From assembly GCA_963661945.1 (NCBI GenBank), contig CAVLDP010000003.1:1-64000 (forward strand): a DNA stretch of 64,000 nt. Reading direction: 5' to 3'. Below are positions 42,075-50,276 of the stretch, piece after piece (positions within the stretch are counted from its first letter, which is position 1; each line of letters begins with the position of its first letter). A program made the position numbers and the translations under genes. A model generated the notes under the pieces. That model saw only the letters and a list, made by a program, of their open reading frames with translations. It was not told the DNA's origin and did no database searches. This DNA is from CAVLDP01 sp963661945. Lineage in GTDB: Bacteria > Bacillota > Clostridia > Lachnospirales > Lachnospiraceae.

Positions 42075-44048
42075 ATGAAGAATTCAATTTTTCGAAATGG
42101 AATAGCACTCTGTATGATAGCTTGCGTGAGCTTAAGCTACGGATCGATTGCTATGGCAACAGGGCTTGATCAGACTTCTGGTGGCGTGGTTAACCAGGCG
42201 ACCGATTCTTCAACTAATCAAGCATCGGGTCAGACAGTGGAGCAGCAATCGAATAAGACGACGGATCAGGCAACGGAGCAGGCATCGGATCAGACAACTG
42301 AGCAGTCATCAGATAAGACATCGAATCAGACTGACCAAGATGTATCCGAGGAGATAACAGAATCCGAATCCGAGGAAGTGACGGATGAGACCTCTGAAGA
42401 AGACATCATGCTTATTGATGAGACTGGTGAAGAGACGGCAGTCGATGATTCTATTTCTATTGATGGAAATCTAAGTGACTGGGCAGACGTGTCTGTACAT
42501 ACATCGAATACCGCATCTGTTGCAAGCTGGAAGGTGGCTTATTCTAAGGATGGTCAGTATGTGTACTTCATGTTTACTGGCAATACTTCGAATCAGTGGG
42601 ATTATAACTTCCTAGGCAATAGGATTAATATTAACTATGCAGATGGAACAAGTGGAAGCAGTAATGCACTTCAGGTTGTATACGATAATGGAAAAGCTAT
42701 CCTTAAGAATGGCTGGTATGGTGATATCGCTGGTGCTACTGCTTGTGTTGTAAATACAGCATCGTCAAATGGTGAATCACCATATTATGTAGAGTTCGCT
42801 GTTCCTGTCTCTTATTTTGCGAACACGAACTTCACTATGGACTTCTGTGGCGAGAGTGTAGATTCATCAACGATTGGGGTTTTCTCGAGTCAGACCAAGA
42901 CAGATGATTATAGCGGTTCAGTCTATACCGGAATTGCTGTGGATGGCGATTTCTCTGATTGGGATGCTGTGACGAAGACAGAGGTGTCTGGCGTAAATGG
43001 AAGTGGTGTGAATTGCTTCAGCCAGGTTGGAGCTGTTTTTGACGGCGATTATTTCTATGTATATGTCTATGGTGATTGCCCATATGGTGCAGGTACGCAT
43101 TCGAATGGCAAGTTTGCAATTACATCAGACCTGGGTTATTCTACCTTGCTTCAGTTTATGCAGGATGGAAGTGTAAGTGGTATCGATGGTGCTATTTGTA
43201 AGAGGGTAGGATACCAGTGGGAGGTTGCAATTCCTAGATCTGCACTTCCTACCTATGAGACTTCTGTGAACTTTGGACTCTATTTGTCGGAGCCTATCAT
43301 TTCTGGAATTACGAATGTCCAGGATGTATCTGGTTCTGCTGGTACGAAGCAGACGATTACCTACGACGGAACTTACGACGAATGGAAGGATTATGGTCAT
43401 ACTACCATTCAATATGCTACAGCCGGAACTCATGAAGGCGTGGTAGATGGCGAGGGTGCTCTTTACATGGATGATTCCAAGATCTATGGTCATGTAGTAA
43501 CCAGTATGCCAGCTCATACGAATGAGGCAGGTGGTGAATTCTCCTATGCAGTCACCTTTACCTTCAATTCTACAGATCCGACGAATACAGCATGGTCAAA
43601 TGGAGCATATACGGTATCGCCTCGACTAGTAGCAGTTGATGCTGCTGGCAATATCAATTGGTATGCTTCTACCTCGAACCTGCATCCGGGAGAATACGAG
43701 TTCTATCTCTTTCCAACTAGTTGCTGGGGTAAATCTTCGAATATTAATAATCTGAATGAGAATGATATCTGTCTTGGCAAGATTCATATGACTATTGGTA
43801 AGGATGGGCGTGATGAGACGGAATTCTACCTGGACAATGAGAAATTAGCTCAGCATTTCAAGTGCGACAAGACTGACCTTAAGAAGTGCGATGCTCAGTT
43901 TGGCAGAATTGGACCACAGTGGCTTTCTTGCGCAGGTACATCGACAGGACCTTATCTTGGTATCGCCATTTGTCTTCTTGCGGTAGGCGGTGTATATGTC
44001 TATCGTCGCAGGAAGGGGCTTCCAGTGGTTGAGTATTCGCCAGTTTAG
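42075..44048 (+). CDS. Secreted protein with C-terminal Firmicu-CTERM-type sorting signal, probable XrtG substrate
   Basis: 657 residues. Signal peptide 1-28 (ending SIAMA-TG). A Gln/Thr/Ser/Asp/Glu-rich low-complexity linker (about 30-125) with repeated short blocks such as SNKTTDQATEQASDQTTEQ. Three modules begin IDGNLSDW (Asp130), VDGDFSDW (Asp290) and YDGTYDEW (Asp431), 141-160 residues apart, resembling CBM9/DOMON-like carbohydrate-binding folds. The tail has TGPYLGIAICLLAVGG, a membrane helix, then RRRKG: Gly-Pro + TM + basic, the layout of an exosortase signal. ATG 42075 follows GGAGGAG; the longer ORF upstream lies in another gene. A terminator separates it from xrtG. Confidence 0.85.
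   Translation: MKNSIFRNGIALCMIACVSLSYGSIAMATGLDQTSGGVVNQATDSSTNQASGQTVEQQSNKTTDQATEQASDQTTEQSSDKTSNQTDQDVSEEITESESEEVTDETSEEDIMLIDETGEETAVDDSISIDGNLSDWADVSVHTSNTASVASWKVAYSKDGQYVYFMFTGNTSNQWDYNFLGNRININYADGTSGSSNALQVVYDNGKAILKNGWYGDIAGATACVVNTASSNGESPYYVEFAVPVSYFANTNFTMDFCGESVDSSTIGVFSSQTKTDDYSGSVYTGIAVDGDFSDWDAVTKTEVSGVNGSGVNCFSQVGAVFDGDYFYVYVYGDCPYGAGTHSNGKFAITSDLGYSTLLQFMQDGSVSGIDGAICKRVGYQWEVAIPRSALPTYETSVNFGLYLSEPIISGITNVQDVSGSAGTKQTITYDGTYDEWKDYGHTTIQYATAGTHEGVVDGEGALYMDDSKIYGHVVTSMPAHTNEAGGEFSYAVTFTFNSTDPTNTAWSNGAYTVSPRLVAVDAAGNINWYASTSNLHPGEYEFYLFPTSCWGKSSNINNLNENDICLGKIHMTIGKDGRDETEFYLDNEKLAQHFKCDKTDLKKCDAQFGRIGPQWLSCAGTSTGPYLGIAICLLAVGGVYVYRRRKGLPVVEYSPV
42210..42420 (+). repeat. 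Low-complexity Gln/Thr/Ser/Asp/Glu linker coding repeats
   Basis: Degenerate repeats of units like 'caatcg-aataagacg-acggatcagg-ca' encode (T/S)DQxTEQ-type blocks in the linker of the probable XrtG substrate. Such linkers usually span a cell wall or carry O-glycans. Confidence 0.6.
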
Positions 44049-44084
44049 CAGGAACTTTTTAGAGCAATTGGTTCATCTATGAAT

Positions 44085-44119
44085 AAGGGGGGTCTGGAAT
44101 TACTGGATTCCCCCTTTTT
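44085..44119 (+). terminator. Terminator between substrate and xrtG
   Basis: AAGGGGG (44085-44091) pairs with CCCCCTT (44110-44116) around an 18-nt loop, followed by TTTTT. The xrtG ribosome site starts eight bases later, so the sorting genes depend on read-through or an unseen promoter. Confidence 0.75.
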
Positions 44120-44137
44120 CTTTGAGAAGGGAGAAGG

Positions 44138-44734
44138 ATGGTTAAGTATATTGTAGGGGTAATTATTTTAATTGCATGGCTTTTTCTGCTTCGAGTTCTT
44201 ACTAGGGCAGAACTAAATGCCTGGAAATTCCTGGTTGGTTCAGCAGGACTTTTTGTGCTTCTATTTATCTTTATTGAGCCACTCGTTGTAGATCGATTGG
44301 CACAGATTGTTGCGCTGATTGCTTCTCTTCCAGGTAAGATTGGAGATATTTATTCTGCTTATTACAAATACGGAACGATTTTCATCTCATCGGATGTTGG
44401 TTCAATTTCTCTGAAGATTGACTTTGAGTGCTCTGGTGTCATTGAGATTATGGCATTCATATCACTTCTTGCATTCTTTCGAGTATATACCAGAACTGAG
44501 CGAATCATTGTGGGTGTACTAGGTACGATTGGAATTGTACTTGCGAATGCCCTTCGTATTGTGGTTATTTGTATGATGATTCATTTTGGCGGAATCGATA
44601 CCTATTATCTGGCACATACCTTCGTAGGCAGAATTGTCTTCTATGGTTTGTCGGTTCTTCTATATTTCTATGTATTTACCAAGCCTCAGATTGTGAAGCA
44701 GAAGGTGGGTAAGTTCAGTTATGATGCTGATTAG
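44138..44734 (+). CDS. xrtG: Exosortase family protein XrtG
   Basis: 198 residues, about six membrane helices. The exosortase catalytic triad is in place: Cys98 (DFECSGVIEI), Arg140 (NALRIVVI) and His160 (YLAHTFVGR). Exosortases are membrane cysteine transpeptidases thought to cleave a C-terminal tripartite signal and pass the protein on to the surface. Small size and Firmicute context fit XrtG (TIGR03110 from memory). AAGGGAGA precedes the ATG. The start of the next gene overlaps its end by 14 bases. Confidence 0.92.
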   Translation: MVKYIVGVIILIAWLFLLRVLTRAELNAWKFLVGSAGLFVLLFIFIEPLVVDRLAQIVALIASLPGKIGDIYSAYYKYGTIFISSDVGSISLKIDFECSGVIEIMAFISLLAFFRVYTRTERIIVGVLGTIGIVLANALRIVVICMMIHFGGIDTYYLAHTFVGRIVFYGLSVLLYFYVFTKPQIVKQKVGKFSYDAD

Positions 44735-46100
44735 TAAGTTTCTTAACTCCATATTATTCTGGGCTGCATGGATTATTATTCCACTTATTATGGAGATTAT
44801 TCCATCGCTTGGTAGCGCTATGGTTCTTCTCTACAAGAAGAAGAGACCGAAGCATTATGTGGATCCGATAATTTGGCCAGAGATTACGCTTATTATTCCT
44901 GTCTATAATTCTGAGGATTCTCTGGAGGCTTGTATACGGTCTATTTATGAATCTTCTTATCCGAATGATAAGATTCGTATTTTCCTTGTGAATAATCAGG
45001 GTAAGGACCATTCCTTTCAGGTCTATATCAAGTGCCAGGAACTCTATCCAGATCTGCTTATGCAGTGGCTGAATGCCAAGCAGGGTAAGTCCAGGGCTCT
45101 TAATCTTGCGTTATTTAATGCCGATGGCAAATATATCATTCATGTGGACAGCGATGGACAGTTTGAGCCAGAAGCTCTTACGAATATGGTTCGAAAATTC
45201 GAGAATGAAACCGACGTCGACTGTATGACTGGGGCTATTCTTACTATGCCTGAGATGATTGAAGAATATCAGGGCATCCTGCCGAGAGTCTTCCGCAAGA
45301 TGGAATTTATGGAGTATGCACAGGCTTTCCTTGCAGGACGTAATTATAGTGATGCAATGAATAATATCTATACACTTTCGGGAGCCTTTTCAGCCTTCCG
45401 TAAGTCGGCGGTACTTAAGTCTCAGCTCTATAATACCGATACAATATGTGAAGATACCCACATTACTTTCCAGATGAGATTCAATCAGGGAATCAAGATA
45501 CATCTCTGTGAGGATGCAATCTTCTTTGTAGATCCAATTGAGGACATGAATAAGCTCTATACTCAGAGACAGCGTTGGCAGAGAGGAAGTCTGGAGGTGT
45601 CCCACCAGTTCTTGTCACAAGACATGCGGGCATATAAGATGTTTAGCAATGTTACGATTCGTACACTGATGTATGATCATACCTTTGCCTTCCCGCGATT
45701 AATCTGGTATCTGGCTTTGATTTGTCTGATGGCGATGAAGTATTCTTCTTCTGTTATTATCTTATCAACTGGAGTGATTTTCTTACTCTATATAATCAGT
45801 GGTTATCTCTATTATTTCTCGACAATAGGATTTCTTAGTGGTTTTAGAGAGATTCAAGCCTATTACCGGAAGCATTGGTATATCATACCGCTTCTTCCTT
45901 TCTTTAATTTGCTGGTCTTCTTCATTCGATTTGCTGGAGTGATTAATAGTATTAATACGGATAGCGCATGGAGAACCAGGAATCTGACAGAAGAGAGGGA
46001 GGCCTTTAAGACAGAGCTTCATCAGGAACTTAGTGGACCGAAGCTACTATTAGATCGAGCTAGACAATTTGTGAATAATATTTCGGAGACTACAACTTGA
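44721..46100 (+). CDS. XrtG-associated family 2 glycosyltransferase (processive type)
   Basis: 459 residues. N-terminal membrane helix (about 5-30), GT2 domain (LIIPVYNSEDSLEACI; Asp143-Ser-Asp145 metal site; Q282-R-Q-R-W286) and about four C-terminal helices. The QxxRW motif is the mark of processive synthases such as cellulose or hyaluronan synthase. This family is known to accompany XrtG (TIGR03111 from memory). It overlaps xrtG by 14 bases and the next gene by four (TTGA). Confidence 0.9.
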   Translation: MMLISKFLNSILFWAAWIIIPLIMEIIPSLGSAMVLLYKKKRPKHYVDPIIWPEITLIIPVYNSEDSLEACIRSIYESSYPNDKIRIFLVNNQGKDHSFQVYIKCQELYPDLLMQWLNAKQGKSRALNLALFNADGKYIIHVDSDGQFEPEALTNMVRKFENETDVDCMTGAILTMPEMIEEYQGILPRVFRKMEFMEYAQAFLAGRNYSDAMNNIYTLSGAFSAFRKSAVLKSQLYNTDTICEDTHITFQMRFNQGIKIHLCEDAIFFVDPIEDMNKLYTQRQRWQRGSLEVSHQFLSQDMRAYKMFSNVTIRTLMYDHTFAFPRLIWYLALICLMAMKYSSSVIILSTGVIFLLYIISGYLYYFSTIGFLSGFREIQAYYRKHWYIIPLLPFFNLLVFFIRFAGVINSINTDSAWRTRNLTEEREAFKTELHQELSGPKLLLDRARQFVNNISETTT

Positions 46101-47197
46101 AAAAACGAAAGTTTCTTGGCATTGCAACTATACTTGTAATTATATTTGCCGCAGTAATAGAATATATGACAATCTATGAACTGGATGCTTATGAGTCTGC
46201 CTTCCTCGAAGTGTATGCTGATGAGCAGGATGGTTATGTCAATCTTACATTAGATCAGATTGATCGACTTGGAGCGTCAGCGACTGAGGACAATATTACA
46301 GCAGTTATTGCATCTCTTGATGCGACAGCTAGTAAATATTGGACCCTGTCTACTGGGGACAATATTCTCTTCATTAAGTCTGTCACAGAGACGAATCGCT
46401 ACAAGAACTTCTCAGCAGATTCCTATTATACCTCTACGTCTGCAGTAGATTTCGTTTCGAGTCTTAAGCTTGGAGAGGTATCCCATGCGGTGATTAATCT
46501 GGATGATGGCACTTATGTGGCATCAGGAGGCCTCTTTTCTTGGCAGGATGAGACTTATCGAATCTGTCTTCTTACCTATGACAGAGCAATTATGGATCAG
46601 AATGCTATTCTAGAAGCAAAGAATGCAATTATTGTCTTTATGACTGTGACGCTGGCTCTATTCCTAAGTTTTGTTATCATACTCACATCGGCTATTGATA
46701 AGAGAACGAAGACCATATCTAATCTGGAGCAACAGCAGATTTATCTTAATCAGCAGATTGATAAGCTTGATTCGATTATGGTACGCTATCAGGCCTATGA
46801 TGCAAGCCTTAATGTCTATTCGCTATCAATTCTTGGAGAATTCCTCGAGGCATTGGATGAGAAGAATATTGAGCCTCTTCATTTGGCACTTTTCACCACT
46901 AACACGAGGAATCAGATGTTGACATTTATGGAGGAGATGGTTGGCCTTCTGGATCAGAATGTTCTGAGATTTCAGGTTTCTGAGACTGAGATTTTACTCA
47001 TTTTTTCAGGATTTCCTTATTCTGCATTCAGGAGCCGATTGGAGGTTATCTCTCAATCTGAAGTATCGATGGTGGCATCGGCGACCTTCGATTCGAATTA
47101 TCGGTCGTATTTAGAGCAGTTCAATAAATTCTGGGAGGCAGAAGGTCATGAGCCAATTGAGGTTGTACAGGGAATATCGTCTGAAGGCTTATCTTAA
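46097..47197 (+). CDS. Membrane sensor with degenerate GGDEF-like domain (XrtG locus)
   Basis: 366 residues. Helix 1 (about 7-26), an extracytoplasmic domain of about 150 residues (Cache-like by length), helix 2 (about 180-200), a short coiled coil (SNLEQQQIYLNQQIDKL), then a C-terminal domain whose pattern follows GGDEF: YDASLNVYSLSILGEFLEAL in place of YDxLTGLxNRxxF, and LRFQVSETEILLIF in place of ARLGGDEFAILL. The signature is thus replaced by SETEI and cannot be catalytic; it may bind c-di-GMP or pair with other proteins, as PelD does in Pel systems (analogy). The start is TTG 46097 on the TTGA overlap. Confidence 0.65.
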   Translation: MKKRKFLGIATILVIIFAAVIEYMTIYELDAYESAFLEVYADEQDGYVNLTLDQIDRLGASATEDNITAVIASLDATASKYWTLSTGDNILFIKSVTETNRYKNFSADSYYTSTSAVDFVSSLKLGEVSHAVINLDDGTYVASGGLFSWQDETYRICLLTYDRAIMDQNAILEAKNAIIVFMTVTLALFLSFVIILTSAIDKRTKTISNLEQQQIYLNQQIDKLDSIMVRYQAYDASLNVYSLSILGEFLEALDEKNIEPLHLALFTTNTRNQMLTFMEEMVGLLDQNVLRFQVSETEILLIFSGFPYSAFRSRLEVISQSEVSMVASATFDSNYRSYLEQFNKFWEAEGHEPIEVVQGISSEGLS

Positions 47198-47627
47198 TAT
47201 GAATCATTTCATAACAATCAATGGTAAGCCTGGTCAGGTTCATCCTCATACTTGGGAATTTGTCTTTGTTATCATTATGAGCGGTGATGATTTCGTAGAG
47301 TTTCGTACCGTTGAGAATCTGATTGATGAATATATGAATCGTTATCAGAATCAGATTCTAAATGATATTCCTCCATTTGATTCGACCAATCCAACCATAG
47401 AGAATGTGACAGAAATCTTCGCTTCTGATATTAGAAATATGGCGCATGATTATAATTGGGAGTTGGTTTCACTAGAGGGATCTGAGACACCGACTCGAAG
47501 CTACATTGTTTCATTTCGTAATGATGAGGAATTTGTGCAGGAGGTGGATATCCTAAGACAGGATAGAATAGCTGCTGCGATAGATAATGTTACTGATCAA
47601 ATCAAGGAGAATACGAGAAATAGATGA
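47148..47627 (+). CDS. 6-pyruvoyl-tetrahydropterin-synthase-related protein 2 (XrtG-associated)
   Basis: 159 residues. KAYLNMNHFITINGKPGQVHPHTWEFVF holds the three His zinc ligands of PTPS (MNH and HPH) but lacks the catalytic Cys; TIENVTEIFASDI and EGSETPTRSYIV repeat the second-half motifs of the 41717 protein. A 35-residue charged tail is extra. The ATG at 47148 lies 50 nt inside the previous gene, preceded by GGGAGG. It ends on an ATGA overlap with the next gene. Being cofactor-like and without the Cys, it may act as a binding or assembly protein. Confidence 0.82.
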   Translation: MSQLRLYREYRLKAYLNMNHFITINGKPGQVHPHTWEFVFVIIMSGDDFVEFRTVENLIDEYMNRYQNQILNDIPPFDSTNPTIENVTEIFASDIRNMAHDYNWELVSLEGSETPTRSYIVSFRNDEEFVQEVDILRQDRIAAAIDNVTDQIKENTRNR

Positions 47628-48688
47628 ATGGTATATATGTGTTGATTCCATCTCTTAATCCGGATGAGAGATTAGTGAATTATGTAAGAGAATGTATTCT
47701 CTCCGGCTTTGAGAAGATTCTTCTTATTGATGATGGCTCAGATTCATCTTATCAGGGGATATTCCAGGAATTAAGAGAATTCCCGCAGGTGGAGGTCTTA
47801 GTGCATCCTGTTAATCGTGGTAAGGGCGCTGCTCTTAAGACAGGATTTTCTTATGCTATGAAGCAGGATGATTGCATAGGAATTGTAACAGCGGACAGTG
47901 ATGGACAGCATCAGGTAGCGGATGTTATTAAGGTGGCAGAGGCACTTCTATCGAATAGGGACAGTCTGATACTGGGTTGTCGTGTATTCGATGGAGAGGA
48001 TGTCCCATGGAAGTCTTCCTTTGGCAATAAGACGACGAGCAAGGTATTCAAATTACTCTATGGCAGATATATCTCTGATACACAGACTGGACTTCGCGGA
48101 ATAGGAAGAGATTATTTTGAGGGGCTTCTCTCTCTTAAGGGAGAGCGTTATGAATACGAGACGCAGATGCTGATCTTCCTTACGAGAAGACAGGTGGAAT
48201 TTATCGAGATTCCGATTGAGACAATCTATGAGGATGGCAATGCAGGTACGCATTTTCGCCCAGTTGTTGATTCGATGAAGATCTATGGTGTGATGCTTGG
48301 GACATTTCTTAGGTTCCTCTTATCATCCCTTAGCTCATCGATTGTCGATTTGTCAGTTTTTGCGCTATTTAGTAAGTTGCTTCTATCAGGGATTGCACTT
48401 GGCAGTAATGTTCTCTTCTCTACAATTATTGCACGAGTGATTTCATCTATTTATAACTTCACCTGCAATAAGAAATTGGTCTTTAAGTCTCAGGAAGGAC
48501 TAGTAATTACAGCAGTCAAATATTTTGCCCTTGTCATCGTTCAGATGCTCTGTTCAGCGGGACTTGTGTATTTGTTTACCTCTCTCTTTGGTGGAGGTCA
48601 GGTTCTTGTGAAGATGGTAGTGGATACCTGCCTATTCTTCGTGAGCTATCAGATTCAACATAAGCTGATTTTTAAGAGTGATTTATAG
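47624..48688 (+). CDS. GT2 glycosyltransferase fused to GtrA-like membrane domain
   Basis: 354 residues. Residues 1-225 are a GT2 domain of the dolichyl-/undecaprenyl-phosphate sugar transferase type (LIPSLNPDERL, IDDGSDSSY, NRGKGAALKTGF, TADSDGQHQ). Residues 230-354 form four helices of the GtrA family (FLRFLLSSLSSSIVDLSVFALF; YNFTCNKKLVF), which flips polyprenyl-linked sugars. One protein could thus both charge and flip a lipid-linked sugar, supplying glycosylation of a surface polymer or of the 42075 protein. Confidence 0.88.
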   Translation: MNGIYVLIPSLNPDERLVNYVRECILSGFEKILLIDDGSDSSYQGIFQELREFPQVEVLVHPVNRGKGAALKTGFSYAMKQDDCIGIVTADSDGQHQVADVIKVAEALLSNRDSLILGCRVFDGEDVPWKSSFGNKTTSKVFKLLYGRYISDTQTGLRGIGRDYFEGLLSLKGERYEYETQMLIFLTRRQVEFIEIPIETIYEDGNAGTHFRPVVDSMKIYGVMLGTFLRFLLSSLSSSIVDLSVFALFSKLLLSGIALGSNVLFSTIIARVISSIYNFTCNKKLVFKSQEGLVITAVKYFALVIVQMLCSAGLVYLFTSLFGGGQVLVKMVVDTCLFFVSYQIQHKLIFKSDL

Positions 48689-48697
48689 GAGGATACT

Positions 48698-50263
48698 ATG
48701 GATTTTCTGAAGAAACTTGGCAAGAAGAAGCTAAGCGCGATAATTATTATCGCGCTTCTTATTATAGGGCTTGTAGCAGTCCTAATATACCGTTCATCCT
48801 CTAGCTCCAAGGTTACCTATGAGGGTAGCATTGAGACTGTGGAGACTCGTACCATTGCAAATTCTATTAGTGGTACAGGTGTGGTAAATTCCACAGATAT
48901 GGAGGAAGTCACCTATGGCTCATCTACCAGTATTCTGACCAGTGGCGCCAGCGTTCAGAAGGTCTATGTAGAGGAAGGCGATGTGGTAGGGGCAGGTGAC
49001 ATCATTTGCCAGTTTGATACGGAAGATCTTGAGGATTCTGGTGAGTCACTTCAGAAGCAGAGAGATAGGCTGCAGGAGCAGTACGATGATGTCTCACTGG
49101 ATAAATGGGAGACCAGGGTAGAACAGAACGAGCAGGATGCCAAATACGATGAGCAGGTTACGAAGAATCAGCAGGATCGAGATTATAATCTTCGCGTAGC
49201 TTGGGGCAATTATTCTACCTCTGTCACAAACTATAATAATGCGGCGGCGGAAGCGGCAAATGCCAAGCAGGCTTATGATGATTATATCGCAGGCGGCGGT
49301 AATGCTTGGGATATGCAGGGCTCTTATCTTAAGTCCCAGCAGACGGCGGCAGAGACTTCTATGTCGACCTATTCGACAGAGGCTAAGACCTATAAGGCAG
49401 AGATAGATACCCTTCGTGAAGAGGATGATCAGGATTTGCTTGATGCCAAGGCAGACTACGACGAAGCAGTGGATGACACTGTGGAGACTTATGATGATAC
49501 GTTAGAGGATCTCCAGGAATCTATAGATGATGTCGATGAAGAGATTGCTGATAATAATCAGGCAATCGCTGACTGTACAGTTCGCTGCACCATGGGTGGA
49601 ACCGTTACTGCGGTAAATGTTAAGGAAGGCTTCTCTTTCTCTGGCAGCGTGGTTGCTGTGATTGAAGGTGTGGAGACATTTCTAATAGAAGCAGAGATTA
49701 GCGAATATGATATTCCAGATGTTGAAGTTGGCATGGACGTTCTTGTGAAGACGGATGCAACGAGAGATCAGGAATTGACAGGACGTGTTACTTATGTGGC
49801 ACCACGTGCAACAGGAACTGGAGAATCAGATAGTGGTTCCCTTTCGTCTCTGACAGCTGGTCTTGACCTTGGCTCTATGACCGGGTCTTCTAGTTCGGGC
49901 GCAACCTTCCTGGTTCGAATTGGTGATTTGGAACAGAATAGCAGGCTTCGTCTTGGAATGAATGCAAGCGTTAGCATACTTACGAATTCTGCGGCGGATG
50001 CTCTTTCCATTCCATTTGATGCTCTTCAGACTGACGAAGAAGGGCAGTACTATGTGGAACTTGTGACATCAGGAGATGACCCTTCAGATGAGAACTTCGC
50101 GACAAAGCAGGTGTATGTAACACTTGGCCTTGAGGGAAGCTATTATGTCGAGATTGAGGGTGATGGAATTGTCGAGGGTGCTAAGATATTCGTTCCTTCG
50201 TCTGGCAATGGAACAACACTTGACGATCTGCTGACGAATATGGGTTCAGATGCTGGAATCTAG
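48698..50263 (+). CDS. HlyD/MacA-like membrane fusion (adaptor) protein
   Basis: 521 residues. One N-terminal helix (about 13-31), lipoyl/barrel-sandwich half (VETRTIANSISGTGVV; SVQKVYVEEGDVVGAGDIICQFD), a long Gln/Glu/Asp-rich coiled-coil hairpin (about 115-300), the second half (CTMGGTVTAVNVKEGFSFS) and a beta-barrel. Spacer TAGGAGGA before the ATG. It is followed at once by an FtsX/MacB-type permease, suggesting export of a lipid, peptide or polymer across the envelope. Confidence 0.88.
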   Translation: MDFLKKLGKKKLSAIIIIALLIIGLVAVLIYRSSSSSKVTYEGSIETVETRTIANSISGTGVVNSTDMEEVTYGSSTSILTSGASVQKVYVEEGDVVGAGDIICQFDTEDLEDSGESLQKQRDRLQEQYDDVSLDKWETRVEQNEQDAKYDEQVTKNQQDRDYNLRVAWGNYSTSVTNYNNAAAEAANAKQAYDDYIAGGGNAWDMQGSYLKSQQTAAETSMSTYSTEAKTYKAEIDTLREEDDQDLLDAKADYDEAVDDTVETYDDTLEDLQESIDDVDEEIADNNQAIADCTVRCTMGGTVTAVNVKEGFSFSGSVVAVIEGVETFLIEAEISEYDIPDVEVGMDVLVKTDATRDQELTGRVTYVAPRATGTGESDSGSLSSLTAGLDLGSMTGSSSSGATFLVRIGDLEQNSRLRLGMNASVSILTNSAADALSIPFDALQTDEEGQYYVELVTSGDDPSDENFATKQVYVTLGLEGSYYVEIEGDGIVEGAKIFVPSSGNGTTLDDLLTNMGSDAGI

Positions 50264-50276
50264 GAGGATGAGCTAG

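Noticed and set aside
42148..42357. Arg-rich 69-codon ORF within the XrtG substrate gene
   Set aside because: Out-of-frame reading of the Gln/Thr/Ser linker repeats; no ribosome site.
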